NCBI GenBank assembly: GCA_033725935.1
Contig: MU867113.1
Location: 62,001-126,000 of the forward strand
DNA length: 64,000 bases
Source: Cladorrhinum sp. PSN259
Taxonomy: Eukaryota; Ascomycota; Sordariomycetes; Sordariales; Podosporaceae
Reading direction: 5' to 3'
The position numbers were made by a program, and so were the translations under genes. This document shows positions 21,401 to 33,887 of the stretch, piece by piece. The notes under the pieces were generated by a model. It searched no databases. It had not been told where the DNA came from and was given only the letters and a program-made list of their open reading frames with translations. Every line of letters starts with the position of its first letter. Position 1 is the first letter of the stretch.

Positions 21401-23650
21401 GGCCGCGTTGTCGCTTCCATTCGTGGTTCGTGAACAAAGTCGGTATGATAAGACTTATTACGGGAATACTGTGATATCCACGGGTTCTTTCGGTGTACTG
21501 TAATGAAACACAGCCAATTGGGTCTGAGGGGGTTACATTGTAAAGAAGTGGCCAAATGTTGATATCGCCAAGTTTCTTGGAGGTGATCTGCCCCTTTTTG
21601 CACAGTGAGGCTGACCACTGAGAATGCGGTGGGCGAATCTTGGCTGGCCAGGCTTGAAAAGTCGCGTGCTCCAGCGGTCTCCAGGAGAACCTCGGCCGAT
21701 AGACGACGCATTCGGGGATTCGGACGGGCGCCGATCGGACGGACAATGAAGTGTCGTTTGGTCGTTGAGCACGGCGCCGGCAGATGAAATGCGAGGGGAT
21801 GCCGTGGATAATTCCGAGGGTAGCAATAACGGTCGATTTTCAGGGCCAACTCAGAAAAAGATGTTGAAACACTTCCATGGGAGGAATGCCAAGGCAGGCT
21901 TGCTTTGCTCGTCGAAATTCCGTTGCCCAACGACCGGCAAATCGGCACATTGCCAAGTTGTTGTGCACCAGGTGTGAGTGGTCGACACGGTCATCGACGG
22001 GCTGGGATGAAACTTGGTTCTTTGAAACGGGTTTACACTTTAACAAGCGGTAAGCGAAATCTCAAATATTCGAGTTTTATACCTGGCAATCAAGCAAGGT
22101 GACGACAGATTGTTGTATCGACAACGGGAGGATCGAGCATGTGCCTATGTTATGGACGATACGCAGACTGGTAAATAATACGCAATTGGAAGATACGAAC
22201 TCTGAAGGATTCGGTGCAGGTGCTATAAGGGCCCTGTTGTACATACACCGCCCGGCTGGGCAGTTACACGGCGGTAATGCGAGATATTGGAGGACAAACA
22301 AGATGATGATCTTTTGGAGAGCTTGGTTCCGGTTCTGCCGTGTCGCAGGAAGCAAGCTGCTGCCGCTCTCCGTTCTTGAAGCAGTGCCCAGTTCCGAGAG
22401 GTGCAGCAACGTCGGATCCTTTTGTAGGGATTACTTTAAAATAAAGACCAGCCATGTTTAGTAACATCGGACGTGGCTTGCGTCAGTGCATTGATGATGA
22501 TGGTCATGGGAGGAATGGGAAGTGCGGATTTAGCGGCAATCTCCAAAACCACGAGGTGCGCCAATCGAGGGAGGGGAAAGATCCTCGGGCCTGTGAATTC
22601 TCAGCCCTCTAAGCCCAGGGCTGCTGTCGTGGATGCATGGTGGCTTCGACGGCTGAATTGAAGCAACCAACGACAGGTCTTCTAACTGCATCGATGCTTC
22701 ATGTGAAGGAAAGGGGACACACGACAACGGATGGATGGGAGATTCCTTGAACTGGGCGTTTTCTGGGCATCGCACTTCCAAAAGCTGTTCTCCACTCCGC
22801 CCACTGTTCCCCCTGAAGTTCACAACCTTTCAGATGCAGTCAACCACAGTGGTGTGTTCTTATGGGACTCTCGGCACTCTTGGCGGGGTACCCTGCCACG
22901 CCAAACCCAGCAATCCCGGCGGCCTATCCCAGCAAACCCTGGGCGTCATCCCAGCGGTCTGCAGGGAAAATAGCGGTTGGCGAGCGGGCTTGGCTTGTGG
23001 CCCGCGAAGCAGAAAAAGCCTGTCGGAGCCCGCCACCAATTCCATAGCCCTTGACGACAATTTTTTGGTTGTGAGTTGGATTTGGGGAGCACATACCAAC
23101 ATCTGCTGCATCCTGACGACACTTCTTCTTCCCACCCTCCCTTTCCTCGACATCCCCCCTCCCCTCACCTCCGCCGCACTCCGATCGATCCCGTCCTCCT
23201 CCGTCCCCTGCTGTGCAACGCAAGCATCCTTTTAACAGCTTCCAGGGGTCAAGGTTGCGCAACGTTCATCCTGATGCATCGGGCCTTGCTGTCGACCTTC
23301 TGGACCTCTTGAATGACGCCGGACCTCGATCTCGGACGATTCGACCATTCATCTTCACCAATGCTCCGCCAATAATCTTAGCTGCTTGTTTAATTTTAAT
23401 TTCTTCCTTTCTGTCGACTTAGAGCTCCTCTCTGGCTGCGGAGCTCTCCACTTCTTGACACTCATTCGGTCGACAAATTTCACAACGAACGTGGCTATTC
23501 TCCAGTTTTCCGATTTGGTATACTGTGGAGGAGTAGAGTTTTGAGCGCAGGATTTGCAGTTGGATTCAGGGTTTCTACACCAGAAGCATACACCTATTTG
23601 CTGCCCGTTATATCGCCTTTTAATAGAGCATAAAGGACCTAGTATTCACC
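18451..23650. other. 5.2 kb region without a convincing gene
   Basis: Long gene-poor stretch. 18480-20200 is AT-rich with T-runs; a GC-rich island lies around 19226-19290. 20195-22460 has many overlapping frames on both strands (up to 190 codons at 21376-21948, minus) without consistent coding character or family signature. 23100-23640 is pyrimidine-rich (CTTCTTCTTCCCACCCTCCC) and is probably promoter and 5' UTR of the acyltransferase gene. Confidence 0.4.
18607..18624. repeat. (GT)9 microsatellite
   Basis: Nine GT units directly after a T-run. Confidence 0.95.
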
Positions 23651-25362
23651 ATGGCGTCCTCCCCACCGAAAGCGAACCCAAGAAACATCAAATGGGTTGA
23701 GGTCAGTGGAACAACTCTCCTTATCCCTCCCATATTTTGAGAGAGATGCTCAAGGCTGCAAGGCTGGCAGTTCTGGCACTTCATGTGTCCTCCCAAGGCG
23801 CCAGGAAAACCCCTGGCCTACTCGCTGTTCCCCAATACTAACCGTGTCTCTTTTGGATAGGGTCTCCGAGGTATCACATCGGCCTTCGTCATCACAACCC
23901 ACGTTGCGCGCGCACTCGACTTCGCCTTGTTCTTCCCGGCCGATAAGAAGGATGGGATCCCAAGGTTATTGCAGTACCCCTACTTGCGGATACCGTATCA
24001 AGGTCGTATCGGCGTCCCCATCTTCGCCTTCTTGACAGGCTTCGTCTGCGCATACAAGCCTCTCAAGCAGGCATACCAGCAAGGCAACCAATCCGCGGCG
24101 CTCAAGACCATAGCCCGCAGTGCTTTCCGTCGTCCTCCACGATTGATGCTCCCGGCCATCATCGCGACCTTCATTAGCTTTGTTCTCTCCTGTCTTGGAG
24201 CCTACAGGGCTGCAAACCGTTGCGATAGCTTCTGGGTCCGCTTCGACGCCCCTGACCCGCTCCCCTTCCGCCAAAATGTTCGAAGACTCTTTCGCACATC
24301 GTTGACGACATGGACAAACACGGAGAACCTTTTTGACAGACATCAATGGGCTATGCGTCCTCTGCTTATTGGAGCTTTCCAGGTCTACATCGTCCTCGCG
24401 GCTACGATCGGCATGCGCTTCAAGTACAGAATCTTGGTTCATGTCATGCTTCTCTCGTATTGGCTCATGAACACGGGGTATCTGACAGGTACGTCATTGG
24501 TCCCTGATGTTGGGACGGTTTGCGCAGGTACCGTTCAATGGACACGATCGGGCCTCCAACCCTTGCATTAGCTTATTGAAGAGTTCGGACTGACAGTATC
24601 ATCACAGAAACTTTCGGCGCCATGCTTGCTCTCGGCACTCTCCTCGCTGAACTCTCACAACACCGCCCCACGCAGAACTGGATTACTGGCCATCAACGCT
24701 TGCTCACTTTTATTGTCGCCCCGATCTTGCTAGTCGTCGGCGGTTACATTGGCTCTTATCCCCAGGAGCACGAGGAATATGCCCCTTGGTCACGCAACCT
24801 CAACAAATTCTTGATGAACCCTGTCGAAGACGTCAACCAGGGCAGCTTTTTGGTACCTAAGGGGTCCAATGTCCATCGTCGCACTTCGGCATTCTTCATC
24901 ATGTGCACTGCCATCTCCATCTTCATCTCACCATTCCTCCAGAAGCTCCTCTCCCACCGCCTTCTCATCTGGTTGGGTCACCACTCGTTCGCCGTTTACC
25001 TCACGCACGGCACCATTCTCCGGACTGTTGGTATGTGGATTGTCTATGGTATCTCTGGAGAGCCCTGGACCCCTGCTGGTAAGAACGAGGATGGAACCCC
25101 CAAGCCTCAGGAGTTCTTGCATCCCAGATCACGCACTCACAAAATGGCGGCTATTCTCATCTTCACCGCTCTCACGTATATCGCTGCGTGGGCATGGATG
25201 AAATGGGTTGATACAGCCTGCGCGCGCGCAACGCAATGGCTCGAAAAGAAGGTCTTCGACGACGAGGAGGGAGAGTCCAAGGCCAGCTTGTTAGAAAAGG
25301 GATACGTCAACGGCAATGGAGCCGTACCACCGCCATCCGAGCGGACTCAACCTCCCCCATGA
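23651..25362 (+). CDS. Membrane O-acyltransferase, acyltransferase-3 family, three exons
   Basis: Model: 23651-23701, 23861-24488, 24608-25362; 1434 nt, 477 residues. The introns (159 and 119 nt) have GTCAGT/GTACGT donors and, for the first, a clear TACTAAC branch. The N-terminus has the acyltransferase-3 hallmark R-x10-H (GLRGITSAFVITTHVA, R20 and H31). It is followed by about ten hydrophobic helices, e.g. RIGVPIFAFLTGFVCAY, MLPAIIATFISFVLSCL, ILLVVGGYIGSY and LLIWLGHHSFAVYLTHG. The C-terminal tail is polar. Such enzymes move acyl groups (often acetyl) onto sugars, sterols or secondary metabolites at membranes. The substrate here is unknown; no biosynthetic cluster surrounds it. Confidence 0.85.
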
Positions 25363-27027
25363 GGGACTGCGACATGACAAACGCATACGATCTTTCTTCG
25401 ACATTACCACGCAGTTCGCTTCTAGACATGTTTTCCTTATTTTTTTTGGATACTTGGGACTCATAGAGAGAGCAGGCGGGATGTAAAGGTGTATATCCCA
25501 CCGGCCGCAACGGTCAAAAGCAATTTTTCTTTCCTAGCTGGCATCAGTTAAACATACCCAAGGCAAAAACGGAGTCGAATGATATACGGATCGGTGGCAT
25601 TTTGGAGATCGCAAGATAATAATAGCCTAACCGCTCACATGTGGCCAACTTTCACAACCGCTCTCGGCAGGAAACCAAGGGCTGGTTTCAAGATGTTTGC
25701 TTCTTATTCAGGGAAAGATGGAAATATTTTTTTCCACGCCCAATCACTCGCTTACTCTCATCGCATGTCATTATTGCTACTATTTAACACACGCATTTTG
25801 CATAGCTATTGGTGGTATAGAATAGCAGCAACATGGAGTTCTTCCTTTTGCAAAAGGTTTATTTATTCAATTTATTAATGTTACATATTTGTTCTATTTG
25901 TTGTCATTCTCTTTTCGGGCAGGGTGAAACAATGATGTTCTTGAAGGAATGTTGGTCAATGAGACATGTCTTGACATCGTTACGTATTACCATTTATCTT
26001 TGTTTCTCAACATTCCTACTCTCTAGAACAAGCGCTAGAGAAGGTTGTCAATGCGCCGAAACAACTTTGGTATTTTCTCCCTTGATAAAATTATTCCAGG
26101 ATGAACATCGCTTGGTTGGGCCTCCATGAGCCAATGTAAAATTAAACTCGCAAACATCTTCAACCAGCGGCTCCCTGTGCGATGTCTCAGTGGCACGGAC
26201 TTTAAGACTAACGGTACACAGACACATAGACATTGTGTACCTGACGGTCCAGGCCATGTGGTACCCCGGCATGGCAATGTCTTGACAAATGGACCACCTA
26301 CCTCCTGTCTCGTTCTGGAGTTTGGTTGCGAATGTGTTCCGCTACACCATATGATCTTTGACCCAAAAATTTCCCACGATATGGAAGCTCTTTTTGGGAG
26401 TATTTTCAGCCGCCCGACTCGATGGTAATTATATAAGTGGCCGAACCTGCTACCTAAGTAATGGAATGGCACTGAGTTGGGTAACTCTCTGGTCAGGAGT
26501 TATGGTACCTCTTTGAACATGTTTAAGATTATTTCTACTGCAGAGATAGACTTAGACACTGAGGTTTGGTTCGGTGGAAGAAGATCGACTCGAACATTCT
26601 TGCTCGGGCATGGCAACTTCCGCTCTTTCCCCGTCGTTCATGCCGAAGCTTTCTTGTTGAAAAGTGAATGTTGTGATAGAAGTGACTCTGAAAGAAGACG
26701 GAGTTAATGTAATTGATCATCACAATGGAACTGATTATCTTCCAGCCTTTCATTCTCGTTCATGCCAGAGGTTTCTTCAAGGTTGAAAGGAGGAAAGGCC
26801 ATCATGAAAGCCCGAGTTGATATAGTTCGCAACCAACAATGTATTGATCTTTTCTTTGAATGAGAGGTAATACCTACAAGTTGTCGCGAGCTGAGCTCAT
26901 ACTGCCCAAAAAAAAACTTTTCGTGTCGTCTGATTACATTTGAAGAAGTTGAGAGCACCGGATATTGGTCCTGCTCTTTGAGTTAGGAGGCCTTGCAACA
27001 CCAAATTCACTACAAGCAAACTACAAA
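25363..27027. other. 1.7 kb intergenic, no gene seen
   Basis: AT-rich. Open frames of up to 145 codons (26035-26472, minus) overlap others on the opposite strand and lack family signatures. The last part is the promoter of the Cys-rich gene at 27028. Confidence 0.4.
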
Positions 27028-28660
27028 ATGGGGCACTACGGGTATATCCCAGCCTCGTCTGGGTTTGTCTTTTGCAAAGACTGTGAGATGACCGAGCAGC
27101 AGGCGAAGCTTTCTCATCAGCAAGTCTGGTGTCCCCGGCATAGCCCGAGTGAAAGTGCCGTCCACGGTACTGATTTTCTCTTTAATGTCGTTGAATTCTC
27201 TCGACGCTGAAACTAACAATCCTTTCTATCATGAGGCAGATAGCCAAAGCAATACTCAACTGTTCCCGAACTTGACCTTTCTGGGTCAAGCTAGTACCAG
27301 TGGTGATTCCATGAGTAACTCAGATTACCCACCGCTTCCCGATGCTATCCATCCCGATTTCCACACAGCCAATTCCCAAGCCGTTCCAGGCAAAGCTGCC
27401 GGATCCAGCCAGCCCTCAGTCCCAGGCCGGCGTCCCGGTGCCGGTCGGAAAGCAGCAAACCTGAGAATCAACATTCCCAACCCACCGCCCATCGGATCTG
27501 AACCTGATCCCCAGTCTCATCATGTCACCGCCTTTCCAGATGGCTCTCTCCGGGGTCAACCAAGTGCTATATGGGCTTATCTGAAGCAGGTGGGCCTCTG
27601 TGCCAACAAGAACTGCCGCCAACAGCTTGACGACCCTTATTATGCTTCGTGTGCCAAATGTCGAGCAGCTGACAATGTCAAGGCTAAGCGGTATCAGGCA
27701 AAGAAGAAGGCTGCCAGGGCGGCGGCAGAAGCAGCTGCAACAGCATCATCATCATCAACAACATCGGCTGCTATCAACAGCCAGAGACAAAAACAACAAC
27801 AAAGACTCCAGACGCCACAACAGCCGCAGTTTCAACATGACTACGTCTTGGGCCATTCAAGGGTTGAGAAACCATTCGCACATGTATTCATTCTCCCACC
27901 CTGGATACGAGATGAGCTCTCTCGCCTCGAAAGCCAGCACCTTGAGCAGCAACCAGACGACGACAGTGATCCTTTAACTGCAAAAGAAGACCGGCACACG
28001 GCAATCAGAGAAGAACTATACCAAATCATCCTCGGTCGAGCAGAGACCTCCATAGCTCAAATAAGAGCCCAGCCACAAAACGCAGTGAGTCAGGAGGTTA
28101 TTGAAGCCATGATTCAAGAAATTAACCTCGGCACTCTGGATGACCTTACCGCAGTCCGCCTTGCTACCGATTGCGCGGGATTCTGCCTCGCTCCTTTCGG
28201 ATTGCAGGAAGAAGTTGTGCATGAACACGAAACCGAGATCGAGTCCGAAAGCCGGTTTGAGTCAAACCCGGGCCAAGAGTTCCATGAGTCCCACGAGGCG
28301 TTCAACAACCTGTTCTCCTTCGAACATGAGTACTACACCCCACAAGAGGCAGGTTCGTTTCTAACTCGATTTGATTTGTTGCGTAGAGGAAAGCTGATAA
28401 TGATGACAGCCTTTGACCCCACCCAATCATGGGATTCAGAAACAGGGACAGGAACAGAGGTACGGTACGAAGAAGGCGGGCTCTTCGTCACGCCTCCCCC
28501 ATCAGCAGCAGCAGCAGCAGCAGCAGGAGAAAGAGAAGAGGTCATCGACTGGAACCACGAATGGGAGAAACTTGAACTATTCCATCAATCAACTCCACCA
28601 TTGGCCGCAGGGCTCAACAGCATCGCCTCCTTTCCCAGCCTCAACTTCAGCACCCACTAG
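27028..28660 (+). CDS. Large Cys-knuckle protein with Gln-rich middle, two exons
   Basis: Model: 27028-27166 joined to 27240-28660, 519 residues; the 73-nt intron has donor GTACTG, branch AACTAAC and acceptor GGCAG. Exon 1 holds C16-x2-C19 and WC35-x2-H38 (FCKDC ... VWCPRH), the same C-x2-C ... [YW]C-x2-H layout as the protein at 7715-8663, which also keeps a Cys pair in a short first exon. A second Cys4 unit lies at about residues 167-187 (LCANKNC ... SCAKC), followed by a basic helix (VKAKRYQAKKKAARAAAE) and a Gln-rich stretch. The rest is helical and acidic with a seven-Ala run coded by (CAG)8 read in the GCA frame. The downstream frame to 29249 may also belong to it. Confidence 0.65.
28503..28526. 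repeat. (CAG)8 trinucleotide run in coding sequence
   Basis: Eight CAG units read as GCA (Ala7) in the gene's frame; the other overlapping frame reads poly-Gln. Confidence 0.95.
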
Positions 28661-29249
28661 CACTCTCCGAGTCCCATTTGAGAGGAGTAGCATACCGGTG
28701 GTCTTGGGGGATGGAATACTCGATCACCCTCGTCTATATCATGGTCATACTCCTGAACATGGCCGGCGTCACGGTGCCACAAACATGAACTCGGATCTGG
28801 ATGCACCCCTTCACCCGTTATACTACGCTCAGGCTTATGCCCAGCAGCTGCCTCAGCCTCTCAAGCACATGTCAACAAATACTACTACCACTGCAAACGA
28901 ATCATCAGACGCTACTAGTATTATTATCCCTTCATCTCCACCACTAGTAGCAGTAGCAGCCAATCACGAAAACCAGCGCGAGGCAACCTCCATCAACCCA
29001 ATCATAATACTGCTTTCACGTGAAGGATTTCCTTCAGACCTGACGACGACGACGACGACACGGAAGAATTCCACCCCTTTTTTCAAGGCCCCCCAACTTG
29101 AACTCAAAGAAGAAGTCGACGACCACCACCTCAACCTCGACCTTGAATCGGCGGGCTGTTTGGATGATGGTGATCAACACTTTTACGACGAGAACCCTGA
29201 TTTACCGCCGGACTTGGTTAGCGGGTTGCTTCGTCTGAGGGAACGTTGA
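28661..29249 (+). pseudogene. Frame-shifted continuation of the 27028 gene (possible C-terminal part)
   Basis: Right after the stop at 28660, another frame is open to 29249. It has protein-like composition (STLRVPFERSSIPVVLGDG ... acidic end CLDDGDQHFYDENPDLPP). That frame overlaps the upstream one from 28413, so one frameshift or a small intron of length 3n+1 between about 28541 and 28660 would extend the upstream protein by about 195 residues. No good donor is present (GTCATC at 28541 is the only candidate). I cannot tell a missed intron from a true frameshift or a sequence error. Confidence 0.4.
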
Positions 29250-30295
29250 ATGATTCTTTTTTTGGGAAACAATGATGCTTTGATGCTACTGTAGTAAATC
29301 AAGGTGCCTTATTATCAGAAAACTACAATAATAAAATGCAGTAGCGACGCGCTTCCCTCCCAACATCGGCAAACGGTAAAATTGTAAAAAAAGGCCAAGT
29401 AGAAAGAAGGGAAGAGAGGGAGTGGAAGCTGGGAGAGGGAAAAATAGTATCAAATTTGCCCCCTTCGGTAGTTAAATAACATCCCCAAGGTTATATCAGC
29501 AAATCAGCAGGATAAAAAAAAAAGTTAGAAGTAGGTAGGTATCTTAGGCATGAGCGATTTCAATCAAAATCCATAAGAACCAAAAAGAGTTGGTCGGATA
29601 TATATATATACAAGAAAAATCCAACTTCTAAACCAAGTAAAAACAAACAAAAATAATTGTACGCCCTTTACCCAATGCTGATGGAACAAAATGCTGTACA
29701 TCCATCCTCCCTTCCCCTTCTATCCATCCACCCTCTTCCTCCTTATCCGGTGGTTCCTTTTTCTCTAATAGTGATGACAACAAAATCGCTTTGGTCGACA
29801 AAAGAGAAGCAGAAAAAAAAGTAAATGCTGTCGCCGCCGTCATAAAAACATGTCTGTTACCCCTTTTTGGTGTCTGCTGCTGAAAGTCTCCTTCTCACAC
29901 AGCGTGTCGTTTCTGTGTAATATTATTTTATGCCTTGGCCTTCATGCTATCAAATTCTCGCTCGCGGCTGAAAAGCAGAACGAAAAAAACAGAAAATCAG
30001 CGAAAATTCCAGAAAAAGACATTGCAATTGGTGCGCGAAGGTATGACACATTTTGTTCAGGCTAGGACCGGACTTAGGTGCGGGTTTGGGTTCGGTTGCG
30101 GATTGGGTATCTCAATGGCGATGATGTATTTGTGCAGAAATCCGGGGTATTGAACTAGGGGGTTATCCAGAAAGGCGGGTGGGTGCTGTGGGTCCAACGG
30201 GAAGGGTATGATCCAGGGGTAAGAAAACAAGACGGTTGGGGGGTGAGATTGTGCATGTGATTGCGGGAGTGAGGGGACGTCGAAAAAAGGTAAGA
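29250..30295. other. Intergenic between convergent genes
   Basis: About 1 kb, AT-rich with homopolymer runs and a TA repeat near 29601-29612. It should hold the 3' ends of the Cys-knuckle gene and of the carrier gene. No gene seen. Confidence 0.5.
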
Positions 30296-31481
30296 TTATT
30301 CTTCGTACCTTCCCCCAGCGATAGCTGCTGACTTGCTGCTCTCAAGCTTCTCCTTAAGGTACTCGTAGACGGTGAACGTGACAGCTTGTCCGGGTGCGAC
30401 GCGCATAATTCTTGGGGTGATGCCCTTGTAGAATGCGTGGATACCCTCGTGCCTAATTTTATTCTTGTCAGTTTTTTATTTTTTCCCTACATCCAAAATG
30501 AGAGGAATGGGCATACTTGAACATCTCGCCGGCAATTTTGGTGATTCTCTGGAAAGCCGAGGTACCCTCCTCAGCCTTCATCTTCTGGAGACGGGTCTTG
30601 ATGGTGTCGATGGGGGCATTGCTCATGGGGCCCATGGCACCGGAAACAAGACCGATGAGGGTGGTCTGGTAACCGGGGAGGTTCTGTCCTTGGTACTCGG
30701 GCTGCCACTGGTAAAGCCACTCCTTGAAGTAGGTGTAGGCTGTGAAGTTGACGGCCTGGTTACTGCCCTGGCGGAGAGCAGTGAGCGAGACACCGCGATA
30801 GAGAGCACCGAAACCTTCCTCCTTGACGACGGTATAAAGAGCGTGGGCGGCGTTGCGGTACTTGGGGATGTCCAATGGGTCGGCCATGCTGTGATGCTGT
30901 GCCTGGAGACGAATCTTGATCACCTCCATGGGAGTTACGACCGCGACAGCCTCAGTAACACCGGCACCAAGACCGGCGAGGAAAAGAGACTGTCCGGAGA
31001 GAACGCCGGTCTCCTTGCTGGCTAGGGCCTGCTTGTACCACTCGAACGATGTAAACCGGATAGCCATCTTGGGAACGATACCGGTGAGGACAGCGCCGAG
31101 ACCCTTGTACAGACCGAGGGCCGTCTCCTTCTTGACGATCTCGACACCAGTCTTGATGAAGCCGCGCTTGGCCAGGCCCGGTTGCCTGCCGCGTCTTGAG
31201 AGCTGCATGCGCACCTTGATGGTATCTGTCACATTTCTAGTCAGCAAAATTTCCCCAACGCTCAGAATCTAAATCCAACTCTCAGAGAGTCCAACTTACC
31301 GAGAGGATGGCACACCAATGCCTCCATCATGCCTGCACCACCACCAGCTGCAATTCCAGTCAAGTTAGCATGCCGAATCCCCACTCCCGAATGTCCCGGG
31401 CGGCACCGAAGGCTCACCGATCAGGTTGGTCGCAGCGGAAGGAGGCTTCTTGCCATCCTTGCCTCCAACTTTGGTTGCCAT
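30296..31481 (-). CDS. Mitochondrial succinate/fumarate carrier (SFC1/ACR1/AcuL type), four exons
   Basis: Model: complement of 30296-30452, 30517-31225, 31300-31347, 31418-31481; 978 nt, 325 residues, all phases fit. Three mitochondrial-carrier repeats are seen, each with the P-x-[DE]-x-x-[KR] signature: HPLDTIKVRMQ, TPMEVIKIRLQ, APIDTIKTRLQ. Residues GFIKTG, LYKGLGAV, IPKMAIRF, LYRGVSLTA and ITPRIMRVAPGQAVTF match the yeast Sfc1 (Acr1) subfamily closely, with no long N-terminal extension. It exchanges cytosolic succinate for mitochondrial fumarate across the inner membrane and is needed for growth on acetate, ethanol or fatty acids through the glyoxylate cycle. In fungi this gene is usually induced by acetate. 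Intron 3 ends in an unusual ATTAG acceptor. Confidence 0.93.
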
Positions 31482-33887
31482 GGCTGCGGTTGTGTTTGTT
31501 GTGTGATGGTCTCCGATAAACCGGTTTCGTCCTTTATTCCCCCACGAGTCCGCCTAGAAGAGACTCAGGAAAACTTCAGAAGGGATAAGTAATAACCCAA
31601 AGAAATGCTGTTGTTCTTGACCGTTTTAAAAGCCGTTTTGTGTTTGTTCGTTTAAAGAAAACCGTTATCCCCCACACAAGGTTGATGGTGAGCTGGTTGT
31701 TGGTCGTCGTGAGGTAAAGGAGCGCCGTTTATCGGTCGTTCGTGGGTGGATAGCACCAAGCAAGTCCAAGCAGTGAGATCTTCTCCAGAACTAGACCGGG
31801 TGAGGACGAGAGGCGTTCCCCTTGGCCTATTTCGACAAATTTCGAATGGCGAGATGGGACCGGCGGGAATCACACGAGTCAAGAACAGGGACGGATATGG
31901 AGCTGGATGCACCGGGAAAATAGACAGGTCTCCACCTCCGCAACTGGAATTGGAAACAATGCGAGAAGCCGGGATGGGGTATCAATGTGTGTATAGTGGG
32001 AACAACAAAGAGACAGGATAGGAGGATGAGACGAGAACAATGGCTTTGGGGTCGTTGGTCAGGAGGGAAGAAGAAGAAGGGCAGGGAACCTCGAACCCCA
32101 AATATCCTCGATGATCCCGGTACCCCAGATTCGGAACTAATGACGGGAGCCGAGCCGAAGGGGAAGCAAGACCGAGAAAAGAACGACAACATGTGTAGGT
32201 ACACTACACCGGGACATGGCACTACCACATGGTTACCGGTAAACAAGAAACGGCCCCAGACACACGAAAATCGTTCCAACCGAGACCACCGAGCAGAGTG
32301 CCCTTGGGCCCTTCTGCTCCACCACAATTGTGGGTTGAGTCAGAGGAGGAATGATCCCTGGAGAGAGAGAAACAGACATGTTTACCCGCGAGATTGAGAG
32401 AGAATTTGTTGATGCTGAAGAAACACGATCTGCAAGGGGAATGACGGGATGTGACGGCTTGTTGAGCGTTGGAAAGCGTCAAGGTACCTATGAATGGATG
32501 ATGGGCGTGCGTGGTGGATTGATTGGTCGAGCGGCATTGGACCGCCGCTTTGGTCCAGGCCATGGCAATTCGGCGCAGCGGAAGGTACCCTTCTTTTTTT
32601 TTTCTTCCTTCGAGGCTCTCCATATGGCACGCATATGTCTTGAACCCATCTCCCCCCCTGTCCCGCTTTTGCGTTTTGTGCAACTTGCAAACTGCCGCTC
32701 GGTTGGTGCCTTTCTTTTGCATCTGATATCCATCCGTGCTGTTTTCTTTCGAGAATGCCCCACCAGTTCAAGCGCCCCTTTGCCCATTGCCTGCCCTGGC
32801 AACACCCCCGGATCCCCTCCCCTGGACCTCGACAATGGAATTGAAGTGCAATTGAAGCGCAAAAAGTGTCCGCGTGACGTCTTGCTGTTCTCAGAAATAT
32901 CAATGATCAAAGTTTGAACTGGCTTGTGATCTGCCAGTGACGTATCCATAACCGACTCCAAGCCGGAGCTTGTGACACTGCGGGGAAAGCTAGCACTCGC
33001 TGTGCCTTTGTGAGGGGCAAACCCCACACTCGTAACCAGAGGGTCGGACGCATCCGGGATCATCCCCCAACAGTTGCAAGCAGCGCAATGCCGAGGTCAT
33101 TTGCGTATGCCGAGAATCCCCCTGTCAACACGCTCCGATGACCCGATGACCATACAAAACTTTCAGAAAAAAAGCCGCCGCAACAGCCGGAATTAACCAA
33201 CATCCACAACTGACTCAGTTCGAGAAACAACCGACCGAGCCGATCACCGTTCCCAACCTTCCGTTCCGGCCGGAGATAATCCATCCATCAACCTCCCACG
33301 GCGGGCAGGCGGGCAGGCAGCGGCATCGGAACAAATAATTGGAATCCTGTTTCCAAGATGCCTTTCATAGTCAAAAGCGATGGATGCAATTGCCACCATG
33401 CAAAAACAAACATCCGATGGCTGCCAGGCTGTTTGCCGAGAAATCTTCAAACAGGAAATAAAAAATTAAAAAATAATGAAACGAGAAAGAATGAGAAAAT
33501 ATTGGGATCTCCTTGACGCCTCTCTTGTTCCGAGTCCACTAAACACCGTTGCGCCGCCGCGGTGGGGCCGTGGCTGAAACGCCGCTCGCCTAGCTTGGGC
33601 TTGCGGCATCCGCCGCGCCGTTGCCGATGCTGTCAGACGCATAAAGTTTAACTTTACCGTCTTCAATTCCGCCAGCTATTAAAGCTGTTATTGAAACCTT
33701 TAAGCTGTACGGGTAACTAGGTAGGACCCACGCATACTGTTACATGCACACTGATGAATAGCAAAACCAAAAAAAAAAAAAAAAAAAAAAAAAAAAGAAT
33801 ATCTGTATTTATTTCTATCCATCCTCACCTAACCCCCCGTATCTATCACTTGCTTCTCTCCCGCCTATGTAGGTAAAGCACCTTCCC
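31482..33887. other. 2.4 kb intergenic region
   Basis: Upstream region of the carrier gene and downstream region of the acyltransferase. Several overlapping frames of 130-190 codons on both strands (for example 31827-32327 minus, 32351-32917 plus, 32382-33063 minus) cancel each other and show no family. A 28-base A run lies at 33769-33796. Confidence 0.45.
33769..33796. repeat. Poly(A) run of 28
   Basis: Uninterrupted A28 on the plus strand, about 90 bp beyond the 3' end of the minus-strand acyltransferase gene. No retroposed gene body or target-site duplication is evident next to it. Confidence 0.9.

Noticed and set aside
21376..21948. Minus-strand frame of 190 codons
   Set aside because: Overlaps many other frames on both strands; no consistent coding character or splice partners.
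31827..33063. Overlapping frames of 130-190 codons on both strands
   Set aside because: They contradict each other and look like composition effects of the carrier gene's upstream region.
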